This document shows, piece by piece, positions 39,361 through 48,538 of a DNA stretch of 48,538 nt; position 1 is the first letter of the stretch, and each line of letters starts with the position of its first letter. The DNA is taken from positions 1-48,538 of the forward strand of contig JAEEKE010000067.1 of assembly GCA_016282255.1 (NCBI GenBank), written 5' to 3'. The notes under the pieces were generated by a model. It was not told the origin of the DNA. It did not search any database and saw nothing but the letters and a program-made list of their open reading frames with translations. Position numbers and translations under genes: made by a program. The DNA is from Bacillota bacterium. GTDB taxonomy: Bacteria > Bacillota > Clostridia > Christensenellales > CAG-138.

Positions 39361-39660
39361 GTTCGCATCTTGGGGCGCATTATGCCCGCGCAGGCATAAT
39401 CTCCACCCGTCATGCTGACAAACGTATGCGAACCTCCGTTCACGCCGCGGCCGTCAAACGCCTGCGGAGCGGACGATTCCCTGCGAGAGGTTGCCGGTCG
39501 CCAATCCGGGTAATTCGCGCAGGAGGCCTGCCGAGAGCGGGCACCCTTTGGCCGAAGCCTTCACCGCCGATAAACAGCAGTTACTCACTGTCGGCGGAAG
39601 GGGCCGAAGCGAAAGGTGGGGCGAAAGCCCCGCCGTGTGTTTAAAAGTTCGCAACGCACG
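39361..39660 (+). promoter_or_regulatory. structured 5' leader of the S10 operon
   Basis: About 365 nt separate the transcription start from rpsJ. Visible helices are GTTCGCAT/ATGCGAAC (39361-39368 with 39426-39433) enclosing ATTATGCC/GGCATAAT (39379-39386 with 39393-39400), CCTGCG/CGCAGG (39480 and 39518), GCCTGC/GCGGGC (39526 and 39537), CCGCCGA/TCGGCGG (39564 and 39591), and GGGGC-GAAA-GCCCC (39618-39631). S10 leaders are often bound by L4 or another product of the operon to give feedback. Which protein acts here is not shown by the sequence. Confidence 0.6.
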
Positions 39661-39724
39661 GCAGGGTGTGCTCCGAAACAATCGAGTGCGGCGATAACCG
39701 TACACAAAATCGAGAGGAGAAAAA

Positions 39725-40033
39725 ATGGCAAGCAACAAAATCCGTATCAAGCTCAAGGCGTATGAGCACAACCTCATCGACCAGAGCGCAGAGAAGATCG
39801 TCGAGGCAGCAAGAAGGACCGGCTCCCGAGTTTCCGGCCCCATCCCGCTTCCGACGGAGAAGGAGATCGTAACCATCCTTCGCGCACCCCACAAGTATAA
39901 GGACAGCCGCGAGCAGTTCGAGATGAGGACCCACAAGCGTCTTATCGACATCATGCAGCCCTCGGCTAAGACCGTAGACGCCCTGATGAAGCTCGACCTT
40001 CCCGCCGGCGTCGACATCGAGATCAAGCTGTAA
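39725..40033 (+). CDS. rpsJ: 30S ribosomal protein S10
   Basis: The 102-aa protein begins [19 protein letters not shown] and has the usual [14 protein letters not shown] and [17 protein letters not shown] segments. It belongs to the 30S head and doubles as the antitermination factor NusE. It is the first gene of the operon, behind a long leader, with GAGGAG upstream of the ATG. Confidence 0.97.
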   Translation: MASNKIRIKLKAYEHNLIDQSAEKIVEAARRTGSRVSGPIPLPTEKEIVTILRAPHKYKDSREQFEMRTHKRLIDIMQPSAKTVDALMKLDLPAGVDIEIKL

Positions 40034-40051
40034 GACGGAGGAGATAAGAAT

Positions 40052-40678
40052 ATGAAAAAAGCGATTCTTGGAACCAAAGTCGGTATGACTCAGCTGTTCC
40101 TCGAGGATGGCTCCATGATCCCCGTAACGGTCGTTCTGGCAGGTCCCTGCCCCGTTACCCAGGTCAAGACCAAGGAGCACGACGGCTATGAAGCGGTCCA
40201 GATGGCTTTCCAGCCCGTCCGCGAAAAGCTGATCACCAAGCCCCAGCTCGGCCATCTCAAGAAGGCCGGCGTCGAAGCCCATCGCTACGTCAAGGAGTTC
40301 AAGCTTGACGACGCGGCAAGCTACCAGGTCGGCACCGTCATCAAGGCCGACACCTTTGAGAAGGGCGATCACGTCGACGTGACCGGCACCAGCAAGGGTA
40401 AGGGCTTCGAAGGCAACATCAAGCGCTGGAACCAGTCCAGGGGCCGCAAGACCCACGGTTCGCACTCCTATCGCGTAGCCGGTTCCATGGGCGCCTGCAC
40501 CTACCCCGGTGAGGTCTTCAAGACCAAGCATCTTCCCGGCCACATGGGCCGCGAGCGCATCACCGTTCAGAACCTCGAGATCGTCCGCGCGGATGCGGAG
40601 CGCAACCTGCTCCTCGTCAAGGGCGCGATCCCCGGTGCCAAGGGCGGCCTCGTGCTCGTCCGCAGCACGGTCAAGTAA
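40052..40678 (+). CDS. rplC: 50S ribosomal protein L3
   Basis: The 208-aa protein starts [16 protein letters not shown] and includes [23 protein letters not shown], the loop that reaches the peptidyl-transferase centre. It carries [15 protein letters not shown] near the C-terminus. Length and motifs are normal. GGAGG lies upstream. Confidence 0.97.
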   Translation: MKKAILGTKVGMTQLFLEDGSMIPVTVVLAGPCPVTQVKTKEHDGYEAVQMAFQPVREKLITKPQLGHLKKAGVEAHRYVKEFKLDDAASYQVGTVIKADTFEKGDHVDVTGTSKGKGFEGNIKRWNQSRGRKTHGSHSYRVAGSMGACTYPGEVFKTKHLPGHMGRERITVQNLEIVRADAERNLLLVKGAIPGAKGGLVLVRSTVK

Positions 40679-40692
40679 GAGGAGGGTACACC

Positions 40693-41313
40693 ATGCCTAA
40701 TGTAGCTATTTACAACATCTCCGGCAGCAAGGTCGGCGAGATGACCCTTTCCGAGGAGATCTTCGGCCATGAGGTCAACGTCCCCGCAATGCATGCCTAC
40801 GTAACCGCGTACCTCGCCAATCAGCGCCAGGGCACCCAGAGCGCCAAGACCCGCGCCGAAGTTTCCGGCGGCGGCAAGAAGCCCTGGAGGCAGAAGGGCA
40901 CCGGCCGCGCCCGTCAGGGTTCCACCAGGTCTCCCCAGTGGACTCACGGCGGCGTCGTGTTCGCGCCCAAGCCCCGCGACTATCGCCTGAGCCTCAACAA
41001 GAAGCTCAAGAGGGTCGCCCTCAAGTCCGCGCTCTCCGCGAAGGTCGCAGACGAGAAGTTCATCGTTCTCGACAGCATCGAGCTCAGCGCTCCCAAGACC
41101 AAGGAGATGGTCAAGGTCCTCGCCAACCTGAAGACCGAAAACGCCCTCATCGTCACCGAAAACGTCGACGAGACCGTAGTCCGCGCAGCGAACAACATCC
41201 AGGGCGTACAGACCACCACCGTCGGTATGCTGAACACCTACGACGTTCTCAAGTACGACACCGTCATCGCCACCCGCGGCGCTGTCGAAAAGGTCGAGGA
41301 GGTATACGCATAA
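40693..41313 (+). CDS. rplD: 50S ribosomal protein L4
   Basis: The 206-aa protein has the long exit-tunnel loop with [19 protein letters not shown] and the globular domain containing [20 protein letters not shown]. In Escherichia coli L4 also represses the S10 operon by binding its leader, which makes it a candidate regulator here. Its stop (TAA) overlaps the rplW start as TAATG. Confidence 0.96.
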   Translation: MPNVAIYNISGSKVGEMTLSEEIFGHEVNVPAMHAYVTAYLANQRQGTQSAKTRAEVSGGGKKPWRQKGTGRARQGSTRSPQWTHGGVVFAPKPRDYRLSLNKKLKRVALKSALSAKVADEKFIVLDSIELSAPKTKEMVKVLANLKTENALIVTENVDETVVRAANNIQGVQTTTVGMLNTYDVLKYDTVIATRGAVEKVEEVYA

Positions 41314-41609
41314 TGAACGCTCACGACATCATCATCAAGCCCGTGCTCACCGAAAAGAGCTACGAGGTCATCGGCAATAAGACCTACGTCTTCATCGTCG
41401 ATAAAAGGGCGGGCAAGACCGAGATCAAGCAGGCCATCGAGACCATCTTCGACGGCGTCAAGGTCGAAAGGGTCAACACCGTGAACCGCCTCGGCAAGAT
41501 CAAGCGCCAGGGCCGCTTCGAAGGCCGCCGCCCCTCCACCAAGAAGGCTTACGTCACCCTGAAGAAGGATTCCAAGACCATCGAAGCCTTCGACAACATG
41601 GCTCAGTAA
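41313..41609 (+). CDS. rplW: 50S ribosomal protein L23
   Basis: The 98-aa protein begins [19 protein letters not shown] and lies at the tunnel exit, where it docks SRP and trigger factor. The ATG at 41313 overlaps the rplD stop and uses the GGAGG inside the end of rplD. The same frame is open far upstream, but that part has no L23 character. Confidence 0.95.
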   Translation: MNAHDIIIKPVLTEKSYEVIGNKTYVFIVDKRAGKTEIKQAIETIFDGVKVERVNTVNRLGKIKRQGRFEGRRPSTKKAYVTLKKDSKTIEAFDNMAQ

Positions 41610-41621
41610 GGAGGCACAACA

Positions 41622-42455
41622 ATGGCAATCAGAAAGATCAAGCCCAACACTCCCGGTCAGCGCTTTATGACCGTATCCGCCTTCGATGAGATCACCTGCA
41701 CCACTCCCGAGCGCTCCCTGATGGAGAGCCTCAAGAGCAACGCCGGCCGCAATCATCACGGCAGGATCACCGTCCGCCATCGCGGCGGCGGCGCAAAGCG
41801 TCAGTACCGCATCGTCGACTTCAAGCGCAACAAGGACAACGTCCCCGCGAAGGTCGCCACGATCGAGTACGACCCCAACCGCAGCGCGAACATCGCCCTC
41901 CTCAAGTATGCCGACGGCGAGAAGCGCTACATCATCGCTCCCTACGGCCTTAAGGTCGGCGAGACCCTTCTCTCCGGCGAGGGCGTGGACATCAAGGTCG
42001 GCAACGCGCTTCCTCTGAAGAGCATCCCCGTCGGCACCATGATCCACTGCATCGAGCTGCTCCCCGGCAAGGGCGCACAGCTTGTCCGCAGCGCGGGCAA
42101 CGCGGCGCAGCTCCTCGCGAAGGAAGGCAAGTATGCTCAGGTCCGTCTTCCCAGCGGCGAAGTCCGCCTGATCCCCATGGGCTGCAAGGCCACGATCGGT
42201 CAGGTCGGCAACATCGACTCCGCCAACATCAAGCTCGGTAAGGCCGGCCGCAAGCGTCACATGGGCTTCCGTCCCACCGTCCGCGGTTCCGTCATGAACC
42301 CGAACGACCACCCCCATGGCGGCGGTGAGGGCAAGTCGCCCATCGGCCGTCCCGGCCCTGTCACTCCTTGGGGTAAGCCTGCTCTCGGTTACAAGACCAG
42401 GAAAGCCAAGAACATCAACGATAAGTACATCGTCCGCCGCAGGGACGGTAAGTGA
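41622..42455 (+). CDS. rplB: 50S ribosomal protein L2
   Basis: The 277-aa protein has the expected start [34 protein letters not shown] in the middle, and [18 protein letters not shown] with the conserved His near the peptidyl-transferase centre. Length is typical. Confidence 0.97.
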   Translation: MAIRKIKPNTPGQRFMTVSAFDEITCTTPERSLMESLKSNAGRNHHGRITVRHRGGGAKRQYRIVDFKRNKDNVPAKVATIEYDPNRSANIALLKYADGEKRYIIAPYGLKVGETLLSGEGVDIKVGNALPLKSIPVGTMIHCIELLPGKGAQLVRSAGNAAQLLAKEGKYAQVRLPSGEVRLIPMGCKATIGQVGNIDSANIKLGKAGRKRHMGFRPTVRGSVMNPNDHPHGGGEGKSPIGRPGPVTPWGKPALGYKTRKAKNINDKYIVRRRDGK

Positions 42456-42475
42456 TCAGGAAGGGAGATTAAACA

Positions 42476-42757
42476 ATGTCAAGATCAATCAAAAAGGGAC
42501 CGTTTGTCAGCGAAAGGCTGCTTGACCGCGTCATCGCCATGAACGAGAGCGGCAGGAAGGCCGTCCTCAAGACCTGGTCCAGAGCTTCCACCATCTTCCC
42601 CGAAATGATCGGCCACACCATCGCCGTACACGACGGCAAGAAGCACGTTCCGGTCTACATCACCGAGGACATGGTCGGCCACAAGCTCGGCGAATTCGCA
42701 CCCACCCGCACCTTCCGCGGCCACCGCGGTTCGGAAAAGACCACCCGCGGTAAATAA
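42476..42757 (+). CDS. rpsS: 30S ribosomal protein S19
   Basis: The 93-aa protein begins [16 protein letters not shown] and carries the family signature [20 protein letters not shown]. It binds 16S rRNA in the 30S head together with S13. Confidence 0.97.
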   Translation: MSRSIKKGPFVSERLLDRVIAMNESGRKAVLKTWSRASTIFPEMIGHTIAVHDGKKHVPVYITEDMVGHKLGEFAPTRTFRGHRGSEKTTRGK

Positions 42758-42768
42758 GGAGGCGTCAA

Positions 42769-43155
42769 ATGGCAACTAGATCTAAAGAAAAGGCAATCGC
42801 TCGCAGGGAGAACGCCGAAAAGCGCCCCCATGCGACCGCTAAATACATCCGCATTTCCGCCCGCAAGGTCAAGGTCGTCATCGACCTGATCCGCGGCAAG
42901 GATGTCAAGGAAGCCGAAGCGATCCTCATGTACACTCCCAAGGCTGCTTCCGAGCCCACTCTCAAGGTTCTCCGCAGCGCTATGGCAAACGCCGAAAACA
43001 ACCTCGACATGGACGTTGAGAACCTCTACGTCGCGGAAGTCTTCGCCAATCAGGGCCCGACCCTCCGCCGCTATCGTCCGCGTTCCCGCGGCAGCGCATC
43101 GAGGATCCGCAAGCGCACCAGCCATATCACCATCATCCTGGACGAGAAGAAATAA
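42769..43155 (+). CDS. rplV: 50S ribosomal protein L22
   Basis: The 128-aa protein has [20 protein letters not shown] and the tunnel hairpin with [20 protein letters not shown], where macrolide-resistance changes occur in other species. The N-terminal 20 residues ([19 protein letters not shown]) are a basic extension beyond the usual start. Confidence 0.96.
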   Translation: MATRSKEKAIARRENAEKRPHATAKYIRISARKVKVVIDLIRGKDVKEAEAILMYTPKAASEPTLKVLRSAMANAENNLDMDVENLYVAEVFANQGPTLRRYRPRSRGSASRIRKRTSHITIILDEKK

Positions 43156-43167
43156 GGAGGACATACC

Positions 43168-43827
43168 ATGGGACAGAAAGTTAACCCGAACGGCTTCCGC
43201 GTTGGCGTCATCAGGGATTGGAATACCCGCTGGTATGCCAATAAAAAGGATTTCGCGAACTTCCTCATCGAGGACAAGAAGATCAGGGACTACCTGAAGC
43301 AGAAGTACTATGAAGCCGGTATCGCAAAGATCACCATCGAGCGCGCCGGCGGCAAGGTCACGGTCGGTATCCATACCGCCCGTCCCGGCATGCTGATCGG
43401 CAAGGGCGGCGTCGGCGTCGACACCATCCGCAGCGAGGTATCGAGCCTCGTCGGCAAGTCCGTCAGCGTCAACATCATGGAAGTGCGTTACCCCGATGCG
43501 AACGCTCAGCTCGTCGCTGAGAACATCGCGGCCGCACTCGAGAAGAGGACTTCCTTCCGCCGCGCCATGAAGCAGGCTATGACCCGCGCCATGAAGGCCG
43601 GTGCGAAGGGCATCAAGGTCAAGTGCAGCGGCCGTCTCGGCGGTGCCGAGATCGCCCGCGATGAGGGCTACAACGAAGGTTCCACTCCTCTTCAGACCAT
43701 CCGTGCGGACATCGAGTACGGCTTCGCCGAGGCGAAGACCACCTACGGCCGCATCGGCATCAAGGTCTGGATCTACAGGGGTGAGGTCCTCAACCGCAAA
43801 GCCAAGAAAGAGTCCAAGAAAGCGTAA
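43168..43827 (+). CDS. rpsC: 30S ribosomal protein S3
   Basis: The 219-aa protein has the KH domain motif [18 protein letters not shown] and the C-terminal helicase-site region with [18 protein letters not shown]. It lines the mRNA entry channel. Length is normal for Bacillota. Confidence 0.97.
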   Translation: MGQKVNPNGFRVGVIRDWNTRWYANKKDFANFLIEDKKIRDYLKQKYYEAGIAKITIERAGGKVTVGIHTARPGMLIGKGGVGVDTIRSEVSSLVGKSVSVNIMEVRYPDANAQLVAENIAAALEKRTSFRRAMKQAMTRAMKAGAKGIKVKCSGRLGGAEIARDEGYNEGSTPLQTIRADIEYGFAEAKTTYGRIGIKVWIYRGEVLNRKAKKESKKA

Positions 43828-43841
43828 GGAGGAATCGAAAC

Positions 43842-44303
43842 ATGTTAATGCCTAAGAGAGTTAAGCGCCGCAGGGTACATCGCGGCCGCATGAAGGGCAA
43901 AGCCATGCGCGGCAACAGGATCGCTTACGGCGAATACGGTCTCGTCGCGCTGGAGCCCGCCTGGGTCACCAGCAACCAGATCGAGGCAGCCCGTGTCGCG
44001 ATGACTCGTTACACGAAGCGTGTAGGTAAGTTCTGGGTCGATATCTTCCCCGACAAGCCCGTTACCGAGAAGCCGGCCGAGACCCGCATGGGTTCCGGTA
44101 AAGGTTCCCCCGAGTATTGGGTAGCCGTCGTCAAGCCCGGCAGGGTCCTCTTCGAGGTCGCCGAGGTAGACGAGGCCATGGCGCGCGAGGCACTGCGTCT
44201 TGCAATGCACAAGCTGCCCATGAAGTGCAAATTCGTCAGGAAGGCCGATATGGAGGCCGCCGATAAGGCAGCCGCAGAAGCCGCAGAAAAGGTGGAGGGC
44301 TAA
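43842..44303 (+). CDS. rplP: 50S ribosomal protein L16
   Basis: The 153-aa protein begins [19 protein letters not shown] and contains [20 protein letters not shown], near the A-site tRNA. It is about ten residues longer than usual because of an Ala/Lys/Glu tail ([14 protein letters not shown]). Confidence 0.96.
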   Translation: MLMPKRVKRRRVHRGRMKGKAMRGNRIAYGEYGLVALEPAWVTSNQIEAARVAMTRYTKRVGKFWVDIFPDKPVTEKPAETRMGSGKGSPEYWVAVVKPGRVLFEVAEVDEAMAREALRLAMHKLPMKCKFVRKADMEAADKAAAEAAEKVEG

Positions 44304-44306
44304 GCT

Positions 44307-44501
44307 ATGAACAAGAAAGAATGGGAAAAGCTGCAGCAGCTCAGCGTTGAAGAGCTCAAGGCCAAGGAGAACGAACTCAAGGCCGAACTGTTCAACCTCA
44401 GATTCCGCCACGCGACCGGCCAGCTCGCAAACCCCATGCTGATGAAGGAATGCAAGCGCGATATCGCAAGGGTCAAGACTCTTATCAACGAGCGTGCGTA
44501 A
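44307..44501 (+). CDS. rpmC: 50S ribosomal protein L29
   Basis: The 64-aa two-helix protein has the family core [18 protein letters not shown] and follows rplP after 3 nt. It sits near the tunnel exit next to L23. Confidence 0.95.
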   Translation: MNKKEWEKLQQLSVEELKAKENELKAELFNLRFRHATGQLANPMLMKECKRDIARVKTLINERA

Positions 44502-44519
44502 TTAAGGGAGGATACTTAA

Positions 44520-44792
44520 ATGGAAATGAACAATGCTCCCGTCAGGGGCTTCCGCAAGACCCGCGTTGGTCTCGTGACCAGCGATAAGATGGATAAAACG
44601 ATCGTCGTTGAAGTCAAGACCAAGGTCCGTCATCCGCTTTACGGCAAGATGGTCAACCACACCCTCAAGGTCAAGGCTCACGATGAGAACAACGAGTGCG
44701 GTATCGGCGATACCGTCAGGATCATGGAGACCCGCCCGCTTTCCAAGGATAAGCGCTGGCGTCTCGTCAAGATCATTGAGAAGGCTAAGTAA
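44520..44792 (+). CDS. rpsQ: 30S ribosomal protein S17
   Basis: The 90-aa OB-fold protein shows [19 protein letters not shown] and the signature [20 protein letters not shown]. It contacts the body of 16S rRNA and helps early 30S assembly. Confidence 0.96.
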   Translation: MEMNNAPVRGFRKTRVGLVTSDKMDKTIVVEVKTKVRHPLYGKMVNHTLKVKAHDENNECGIGDTVRIMETRPLSKDKRWRLVKIIEKAK

Positions 44793-44809
44793 GCCGCAAG
44801 GAGGACAGC

Positions 44810-45178
44810 ATGATTCAACCGCAAACCAGGTTAAAGGTAGCCGATAACTCCGGCGCCAAGGAAATTATGTGCATCCGCGTTCTTGGCGGCTCCAAGAGGA
44901 AGTTCGCAAGCATCGGCGACGTCATCGTTGCCTCTGTAAAGAGCGCATCCCCCGGCGGCGCAGTCAAGAAGAAGGATGTTGTCAAGGCAGTCGTCGTCCG
45001 CACCGTGACCGGCGTCCATCGTCCCGATGGCAGCCACATCAGGTTCGACGACAACGCAGCCGTCATCATCAACGATCAGAAGCAGCCCCGCGGCACCCGT
45101 ATCTTCGGGCCCGTCGCAAGGGAACTTCGTGAGAAGGACTACATGAAGATCGTGTCCCTCGCGCCCCAAGTGCTGTAA
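44810..45178 (+). CDS. rplN: 50S ribosomal protein L14
   Basis: The 122-aa protein begins [20 protein letters not shown] and ends [16 protein letters not shown], both standard. It lies at the subunit interface and binds the silencing factor RsfS in other bacteria. Confidence 0.97.
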   Translation: MIQPQTRLKVADNSGAKEIMCIRVLGGSKRKFASIGDVIVASVKSASPGGAVKKKDVVKAVVVRTVTGVHRPDGSHIRFDDNAAVIINDQKQPRGTRIFGPVARELREKDYMKIVSLAPQVL

Positions 45179-45190
45179 GAGGAGGAAATT

Positions 45191-45532
45191 ATGAGCAGTA
45201 AGATGAATATTCGTACCGGCGACACCGTCATGGTCATCACCGGCGACAATATGAAGGACGCCGGCAAGACCGGTAAGGTCCTCAAGGTCTACCCCTCCGC
45301 TCAGCGCATCGTCGTTCAGGGCAGGAACATGACCATCCGTCACACCAAGCCCCGCAAGCAGGGCGAGAGCGGCGGCAGGATCGAGCAGGAAGGCACCATC
45401 CACGTTTCCAACGTGATGCTCGTGTGCCCCAGCTGCAAGAAGCCCACCCGCGTCGGCCACACCTTCATCGAGAAGGGCGGCAAGACCATCAAGGTCCGCG
45501 TCTGCAAGAAGTGCGGCAAGAACATCGACTGA
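45191..45532 (+). CDS. rplX: 50S ribosomal protein L24
   Basis: The 113-aa protein has a KOW motif (RTGDTVMVITGDNMKDAGKTG) and two CxxC pairs (CPSCKKPTRVG and CKKCGK), so a zinc-binding form is likely. It starts 50S assembly. Confidence 0.96.
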   Translation: MSSKMNIRTGDTVMVITGDNMKDAGKTGKVLKVYPSAQRIVVQGRNMTIRHTKPRKQGESGGRIEQEGTIHVSNVMLVCPSCKKPTRVGHTFIEKGGKTIKVRVCKKCGKNID

Positions 45533-45546
45533 GGAGGTAAATAACA

Positions 45547-46164
45547 GTGGCAAAGAAAGAAAGCGCACAGGCTCCCGCCAAGAAGAAGAAAGTTGCTGAG
45601 GAAGCCAGGCCGTTTACCGAGCCCGCCCGTCTCCGCGTCAAGTACAAGGAGATCGTACCTCAGCTCGTTGAGAAGTTCGGCTACAAGAACCCGATGGAGA
45701 TCCCCAAGCTCGAGAAGATCGTGCTCAACATGGGTCTCGGTTCCGATAAGGACAACGAAAAGGGCATCGACGCAGCAGTCGAAGAGCTCGGCCTGATCGC
45801 CGGCCAGAAGCCCGTCGTCACCAGGGCAAAGAAGTCCGTCGCAAACTTCAAGGTCCGCCAGGGCATGAAGGTCGGCGCAAAGGTCACCCTCCGCGGCGAC
45901 CGCATGTACTACTTCGCCGACAAGCTCATGAACATCGTCCTGCCCCGCGTCCGCGACTTCCGCGGCGTGTCGGACACCAGCTTTGACGGCCGCGGCAACT
46001 ACGCCATGGGCCTCAAGGAGCAGCTGATCTTCCCCGAGATCAACTATGACGACGTCGACAAGGTCCGCGGCATGGACGTTATCTTCGTTACCACCGCCAA
46101 GACCGATGAAGAAGCCCGCGAGCTGCTGAGGCTCCTCGGCATGCCTTTCGGCACCAACGAATAA
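45547..46164 (+). CDS. rplE: 50S ribosomal protein L5 with N-terminal extension
   Basis: The 205-aa protein starts at GTG, with GAGGAGG upstream. L5 proper begins near residue 30 ([19 protein letters not shown]) and includes [17 protein letters not shown]. The first 28 residues ([20 protein letters not shown]) are an added basic Ala/Lys tail; most L5 proteins are about 180 aa. L5 binds 5S rRNA. Confidence 0.95.
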   Translation: MAKKESAQAPAKKKKVAEEARPFTEPARLRVKYKEIVPQLVEKFGYKNPMEIPKLEKIVLNMGLGSDKDNEKGIDAAVEELGLIAGQKPVVTRAKKSVANFKVRQGMKVGAKVTLRGDRMYYFADKLMNIVLPRVRDFRGVSDTSFDGRGNYAMGLKEQLIFPEINYDDVDKVRGMDVIFVTTAKTDEEARELLRLLGMPFGTNE

Positions 46165-46179
46165 GGGAGGAACACAGTA

Positions 46180-46365
46180 ATGGCAAAGACATCACTCAAG
46201 AACAAGCAGCAGGCTGCTCCCAAGTTCTCCACCAGGGCTTACACCCGTTGCCGTATCTGCGGCAGGCCCCATTCCGTGCTCCGTAAGTACGGTATCTGCC
46301 GCGTTTGCTTCCGCGAGCTCGCCTACAAGGGCGAGATCCCCGGAGTTCGCAAGGCCAGCTGGTAA
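46180..46365 (+). CDS. rpsN: 30S ribosomal protein S14, zinc type
   Basis: The 61-aa protein has CRICGRPH and CRVC, two CxxC pairs that bind zinc, and ends [11 protein letters not shown]. This short C+ form is typical of Bacillota; the long zinc-free paralogue is not in the window. Confidence 0.97.
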   Translation: MAKTSLKNKQQAAPKFSTRAYTRCRICGRPHSVLRKYGICRVCFRELAYKGEIPGVRKASW

Positions 46366-46382
46366 TCAAGGAGGAAAGTACA

Positions 46383-46781
46383 ATGCTCGTAACAGATCCC
46401 ATTGCCGATATGCTCACCAGGATCCGCAACGCCCTCGTCGTCAAGCACGACACCGTTGAGGTCCCCGTGTCCAACATGAAGCTCGCTATTGCGGATATTC
46501 TCCTCAATGAAGGCTACATCAAGGGCTACACCGTCTCCGAAGGCGGCGTCGAGAAGATGATGAACATCACCCTCAAGTACGGTCCCAACCGTCAGAGGGT
46601 CATCACCGGCCTCAAGCGCATCTCCAAGCCCGGTCTGCGCGTCTACGCCCGTAAGGACAACATCCCCAAGGTGCTCAACGGCCTCGGCATCGCAATCATC
46701 TCCACCTCGAAGGGCATCATGACCGACCGCGAGGCTAGGAAAGTCGGCGTAGGCGGCGAAGTTCTCGCCTACATCTGGTAA
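46383..46781 (+). CDS. rpsH: 30S ribosomal protein S8
   Basis: The ATG at 46383 follows AAGGAGG and gives 132 aa starting [18 protein letters not shown]; the frame is open upstream but overlaps rpsN. The C-terminal [18 protein letters not shown] is standard. In Escherichia coli S8 represses the spc operon. Confidence 0.97.
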   Translation: MLVTDPIADMLTRIRNALVVKHDTVEVPVSNMKLAIADILLNEGYIKGYTVSEGGVEKMMNITLKYGPNRQRVITGLKRISKPGLRVYARKDNIPKVLNGLGIAIISTSKGIMTDREARKVGVGGEVLAYIW

Positions 46782-46904
46782 AGCAGGGCTTTACCGCCGG
46801 GGCTTCCCCGGTAACCAACTTAAGCTAATACCGATCCTGCCGGGCGCGGCCCGGCGGAGGTCGGACGGCGATAATACTAACTGAAATAATTTTGGAGGTG
46901 CAAA
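46782..46904 (+). other. 123-nt spacer with two hairpins between rpsH and rplF
   Basis: All other gaps in this operon are about 20 nt or less. This one holds two inverted repeats: TTACC..GGGG/CCCCGGTAA (46791-46815) and GCCGGGC-GCG-GCCCGGC (46839-46855), the latter extended by imperfect pairs. No U-tract follows either. It may be an RNA processing or protein-binding site. No confident promoter is seen. Confidence 0.5.
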
Positions 46905-47444
46905 ATGTCTCGAATCGGAAAACTTCCGATCACCATTCCTGCCGGAGTGACAATCACGGTTTCTGACGATAACACCGTTACCGTAAAGGGACCCAAGGGT
47001 CAGCTCAGCCAGAAGATCAATCCCCGGATCAAGATGACCGAGGAAAACGGCATCATCAAGGTCGAGCGTCCCAGCGACGAAAAAGAGGATCGTTCCCTGC
47101 ACGGTCTCTCCCGTACGCTCATCAACAACATGGTCGTCGGTACCACCACCGGCTTCCAGAAGAAGCTTGAGATCAACGGTACGGGCTACAAAGCAGCCAA
47201 GACCGGCAACAAGCTGGTCCTGAACGTCGGCTACTCCCATCCCGTTGAGTTCGCCGAGGGCGACGGCATCACCTTCGATGTCCCCGCTCCCAACAAGATC
47301 ACCGTCATGGGTATCGACAAGCAGAAGGTCGGCCAGATCGCCGCGGAGATCCGCGAGGTCCGTCCGCCCGAGCCTTACAAGGGTAAAGGTATCAAGTACG
47401 AGAACGAGACCATTATCCGTAAGGAAGGCAAGACCGGTAAGTAA
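46905..47444 (+). CDS. rplF: 50S ribosomal protein L6
   Basis: The 179-aa protein begins [15 protein letters not shown] and ends with [15 protein letters not shown], the L6 signature near the GTPase centre. GGAGGTG lies upstream. It follows the only long gap in the operon. Confidence 0.97.
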   Translation: MSRIGKLPITIPAGVTITVSDDNTVTVKGPKGQLSQKINPRIKMTEENGIIKVERPSDEKEDRSLHGLSRTLINNMVVGTTTGFQKKLEINGTGYKAAKTGNKLVLNVGYSHPVEFAEGDGITFDVPAPNKITVMGIDKQKVGQIAAEIREVRPPEPYKGKGIKYENETIIRKEGKTGK

Positions 47445-47463
47445 TCGGGAGGAAAGAATCATT

Positions 47464-47832
47464 ATGATCAGCAAGCTTGATAAAAATGCAAAGCGCACCA
47501 AGCGCCACTACCGTCAGCGCCGCTACATCAACGGCAATGCCGAGCGTCCCCGCCTGAATGTTTACCGCAGCCTGAACCACATCTACGCTCAGATCATCGA
47601 CGACACCGTCGGCAACACCCTTGCCGCGGCTTCCACCGTCGAGGCTTCCGTAAAGGCGCAGCTCGAGGGCAAGAACAAGAAGGAAGCGGCTTTCATCGTC
47701 GGTGAGACCGTTGCCAAGCGCGCTCTTGAGAAGGGCATCACCAAGGTCGTCTACGATCGCGGCGGTTATCTCTACACCGGTCGTGTTGCGGAGCTCGCAG
47801 CCGGCGCTCGCAAGGGCGGACTGGAATTCTAA
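47464..47832 (+). CDS. rplR: 50S ribosomal protein L18
   Basis: The ATG at 47464 follows GGGAGG and gives 122 aa: [20 protein letters not shown] at the N-terminus, [18 protein letters not shown], and the end [18 protein letters not shown]. It binds 5S rRNA with L5. The frame is open upstream inside rplF. Confidence 0.97.
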   Translation: MISKLDKNAKRTKRHYRQRRYINGNAERPRLNVYRSLNHIYAQIIDDTVGNTLAAASTVEASVKAQLEGKNKKEAAFIVGETVAKRALEKGITKVVYDRGGYLYTGRVAELAAGARKGGLEF

Positions 47833-47843
47833 GGAGGCACAAG

Positions 47844-48353
47844 ATGCAGAATAGGCGTAATTACACTCCGGAAGTTCCGGAATTCAAAGAGAAGCTCGTC
47901 TCCGTCAACCGCGTCGCAAAGGTCGTCAAGGGCGGTAAGATCTTCCGTTTCTCCGCTCTGATCGTCGTCGGCGATGAGAAGGGCCGCGTTGGCGTCGGCA
48001 TGGGTAAGGCCGCCGAGATCCCCGAGGCAGTCCGCAAGGGCGTCGAGGATGCGAAGCGCCACCTCATCACCGTCCCCATCGTCGGGACCACCATCCCCCA
48101 CGCAGTCGAAGGCAAGTTCTCCAAGGGCCACGTCAGGATGCTTCCCGCTGAACCCGGTACCGGCGTTATCGCTGGTGGTCCCGTCCGCAGCGTGCTCGAG
48201 TCCGTCGGCATCAAGGACATCCGTACCAAGAGCTACGGTTCCAACAACCCCGCAAACTGCGTTAAGGCGACCCTGAACGGCCTTGCACAGCTTCGCACCG
48301 CAGAGCAGATCGCTCGCCTGCGCGGCAAGACCGTTGACGAGATCCTTAACTGA
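47844..48353 (+). CDS. rpsE: 30S ribosomal protein S5
   Basis: The 169-aa protein has [19 protein letters not shown], the double-stranded-RNA-binding N domain, and the C-terminal [19 protein letters not shown]. It lines the mRNA entrance with S3 and S4. Confidence 0.97.
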   Translation: MQNRRNYTPEVPEFKEKLVSVNRVAKVVKGGKIFRFSALIVVGDEKGRVGVGMGKAAEIPEAVRKGVEDAKRHLITVPIVGTTIPHAVEGKFSKGHVRMLPAEPGTGVIAGGPVRSVLESVGIKDIRTKSYGSNNPANCVKATLNGLAQLRTAEQIARLRGKTVDEILN

Positions 48354-48367
48354 GGGAGGAAACGATA

Positions 48368-48538
48368 ATGGCAAACCTTAAAGTTACTCTCGTAAAGAGC
48401 ACCATCGGGGCTCTCAAGGACCAGCAGGCCACCGTGAAGGCCCTCGGCCTCCACAAGACCGGCAGCTCGGTCGTCAAGCCCGACAATGCCTGCACCCGCG
48501 GCATGATTTTCAAAGTGAAGCACCTGGTCAAGGTGGAA
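48368..48538 (+). CDS. rpmD: 50S ribosomal protein L30, cut by the window end
   Basis: The first 57 codons are present, starting [19 protein letters not shown] and reaching [16 protein letters not shown], which is close to the usual full length of about 58-60 residues. GGGAGGA precedes the ATG. Only the last few codons are missing. Confidence 0.95.
   Translation, partial: MANLKVTLVKSTIGALKDQQATVKALGLHKTGSSVVKPDNACTRGMIFKVKHLVKVE

Noticed and set aside
39411-39515. 34-codon ORF in the S10 leader
   Set aside because: There is no SD and it overlaps strong hairpins, so it is probably not translated.

Overview
The window looks like chromosomal DNA from an endospore-forming member of the Bacillota (class Clostridia), probably an uncultured anaerobe. 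The reasons are a spoIIGA-sigE pair, a zinc-type S14, a dockerin-bearing secreted protein, and KamB/KamC-like genes. Most of it is GC-rich with tightly packed genes, strong SD sequences and near-consensus TTGACA-17-TATAAT promoters. No taxon below class is claimed.

Layout: (a) 1-2490 is an AT-rich patch. It holds a 636-aa protein with seven zinc-ribbon repeats and an embedded nuclease-like domain, then an array of short hairpins joined by ATGATG/CATCAT linkers that ends at a tRNA-Trp gene. It looks like an acquired island at a tRNA. (b) 2758-4206 is a secreted leucine-rich-repeat/dockerin protein. (c) 4281-11957 on the minus strand is recF-gyrB-gyrA and then dnaA, an unusual order without dnaN. 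(d) 12301-14654 is mgtE with a leader ORF, followed by a sigma-like protein with a membrane tail. (e) 14714-17245 is a KamB-like/KamC-like pair. (f) 17285-28923 is mostly housekeeping: a lipoprotein, a PTS EIIC-like protein, cysS, DUF1385, prmC, prfA, secA, serS and an asparaginase. (g) 29073-29705 is a lipoprotein.

(h) 29849-35552 is the most interesting part: five tightly spaced genes behind one promoter. They encode a membrane protein with an E2/CAT-like acyltransferase domain lacking the catalytic His, an Mpv17-like membrane protein, a small acidic protein, a Tet(M)-type ribosomal GTPase fused to a Rae1-like NYN nuclease domain, and an ASCH-domain protein. The last two suggest GTP-dependent work on the ribosome coupled to RNA cleavage and RNA binding.

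(i) 35621-38987 on the minus strand carries a SpoIIQ-like M23 protein, a GntR/FCD regulator, sigE and spoIIGA. (j) From 39272 to the end is the S10-spc ribosomal protein operon (rpsJ to a truncated rpmD). Its perfect consensus promoter has phased A-tracts upstream and a long structured leader.

Functional names rest on motifs read by eye; no database search was possible. Start codons were moved where a ribosome binding site clearly favoured another codon (dnaA, gyrB, recF, serS, the EIIC-like gene, M23, rplW, rpsH, rplR and both lipoproteins).
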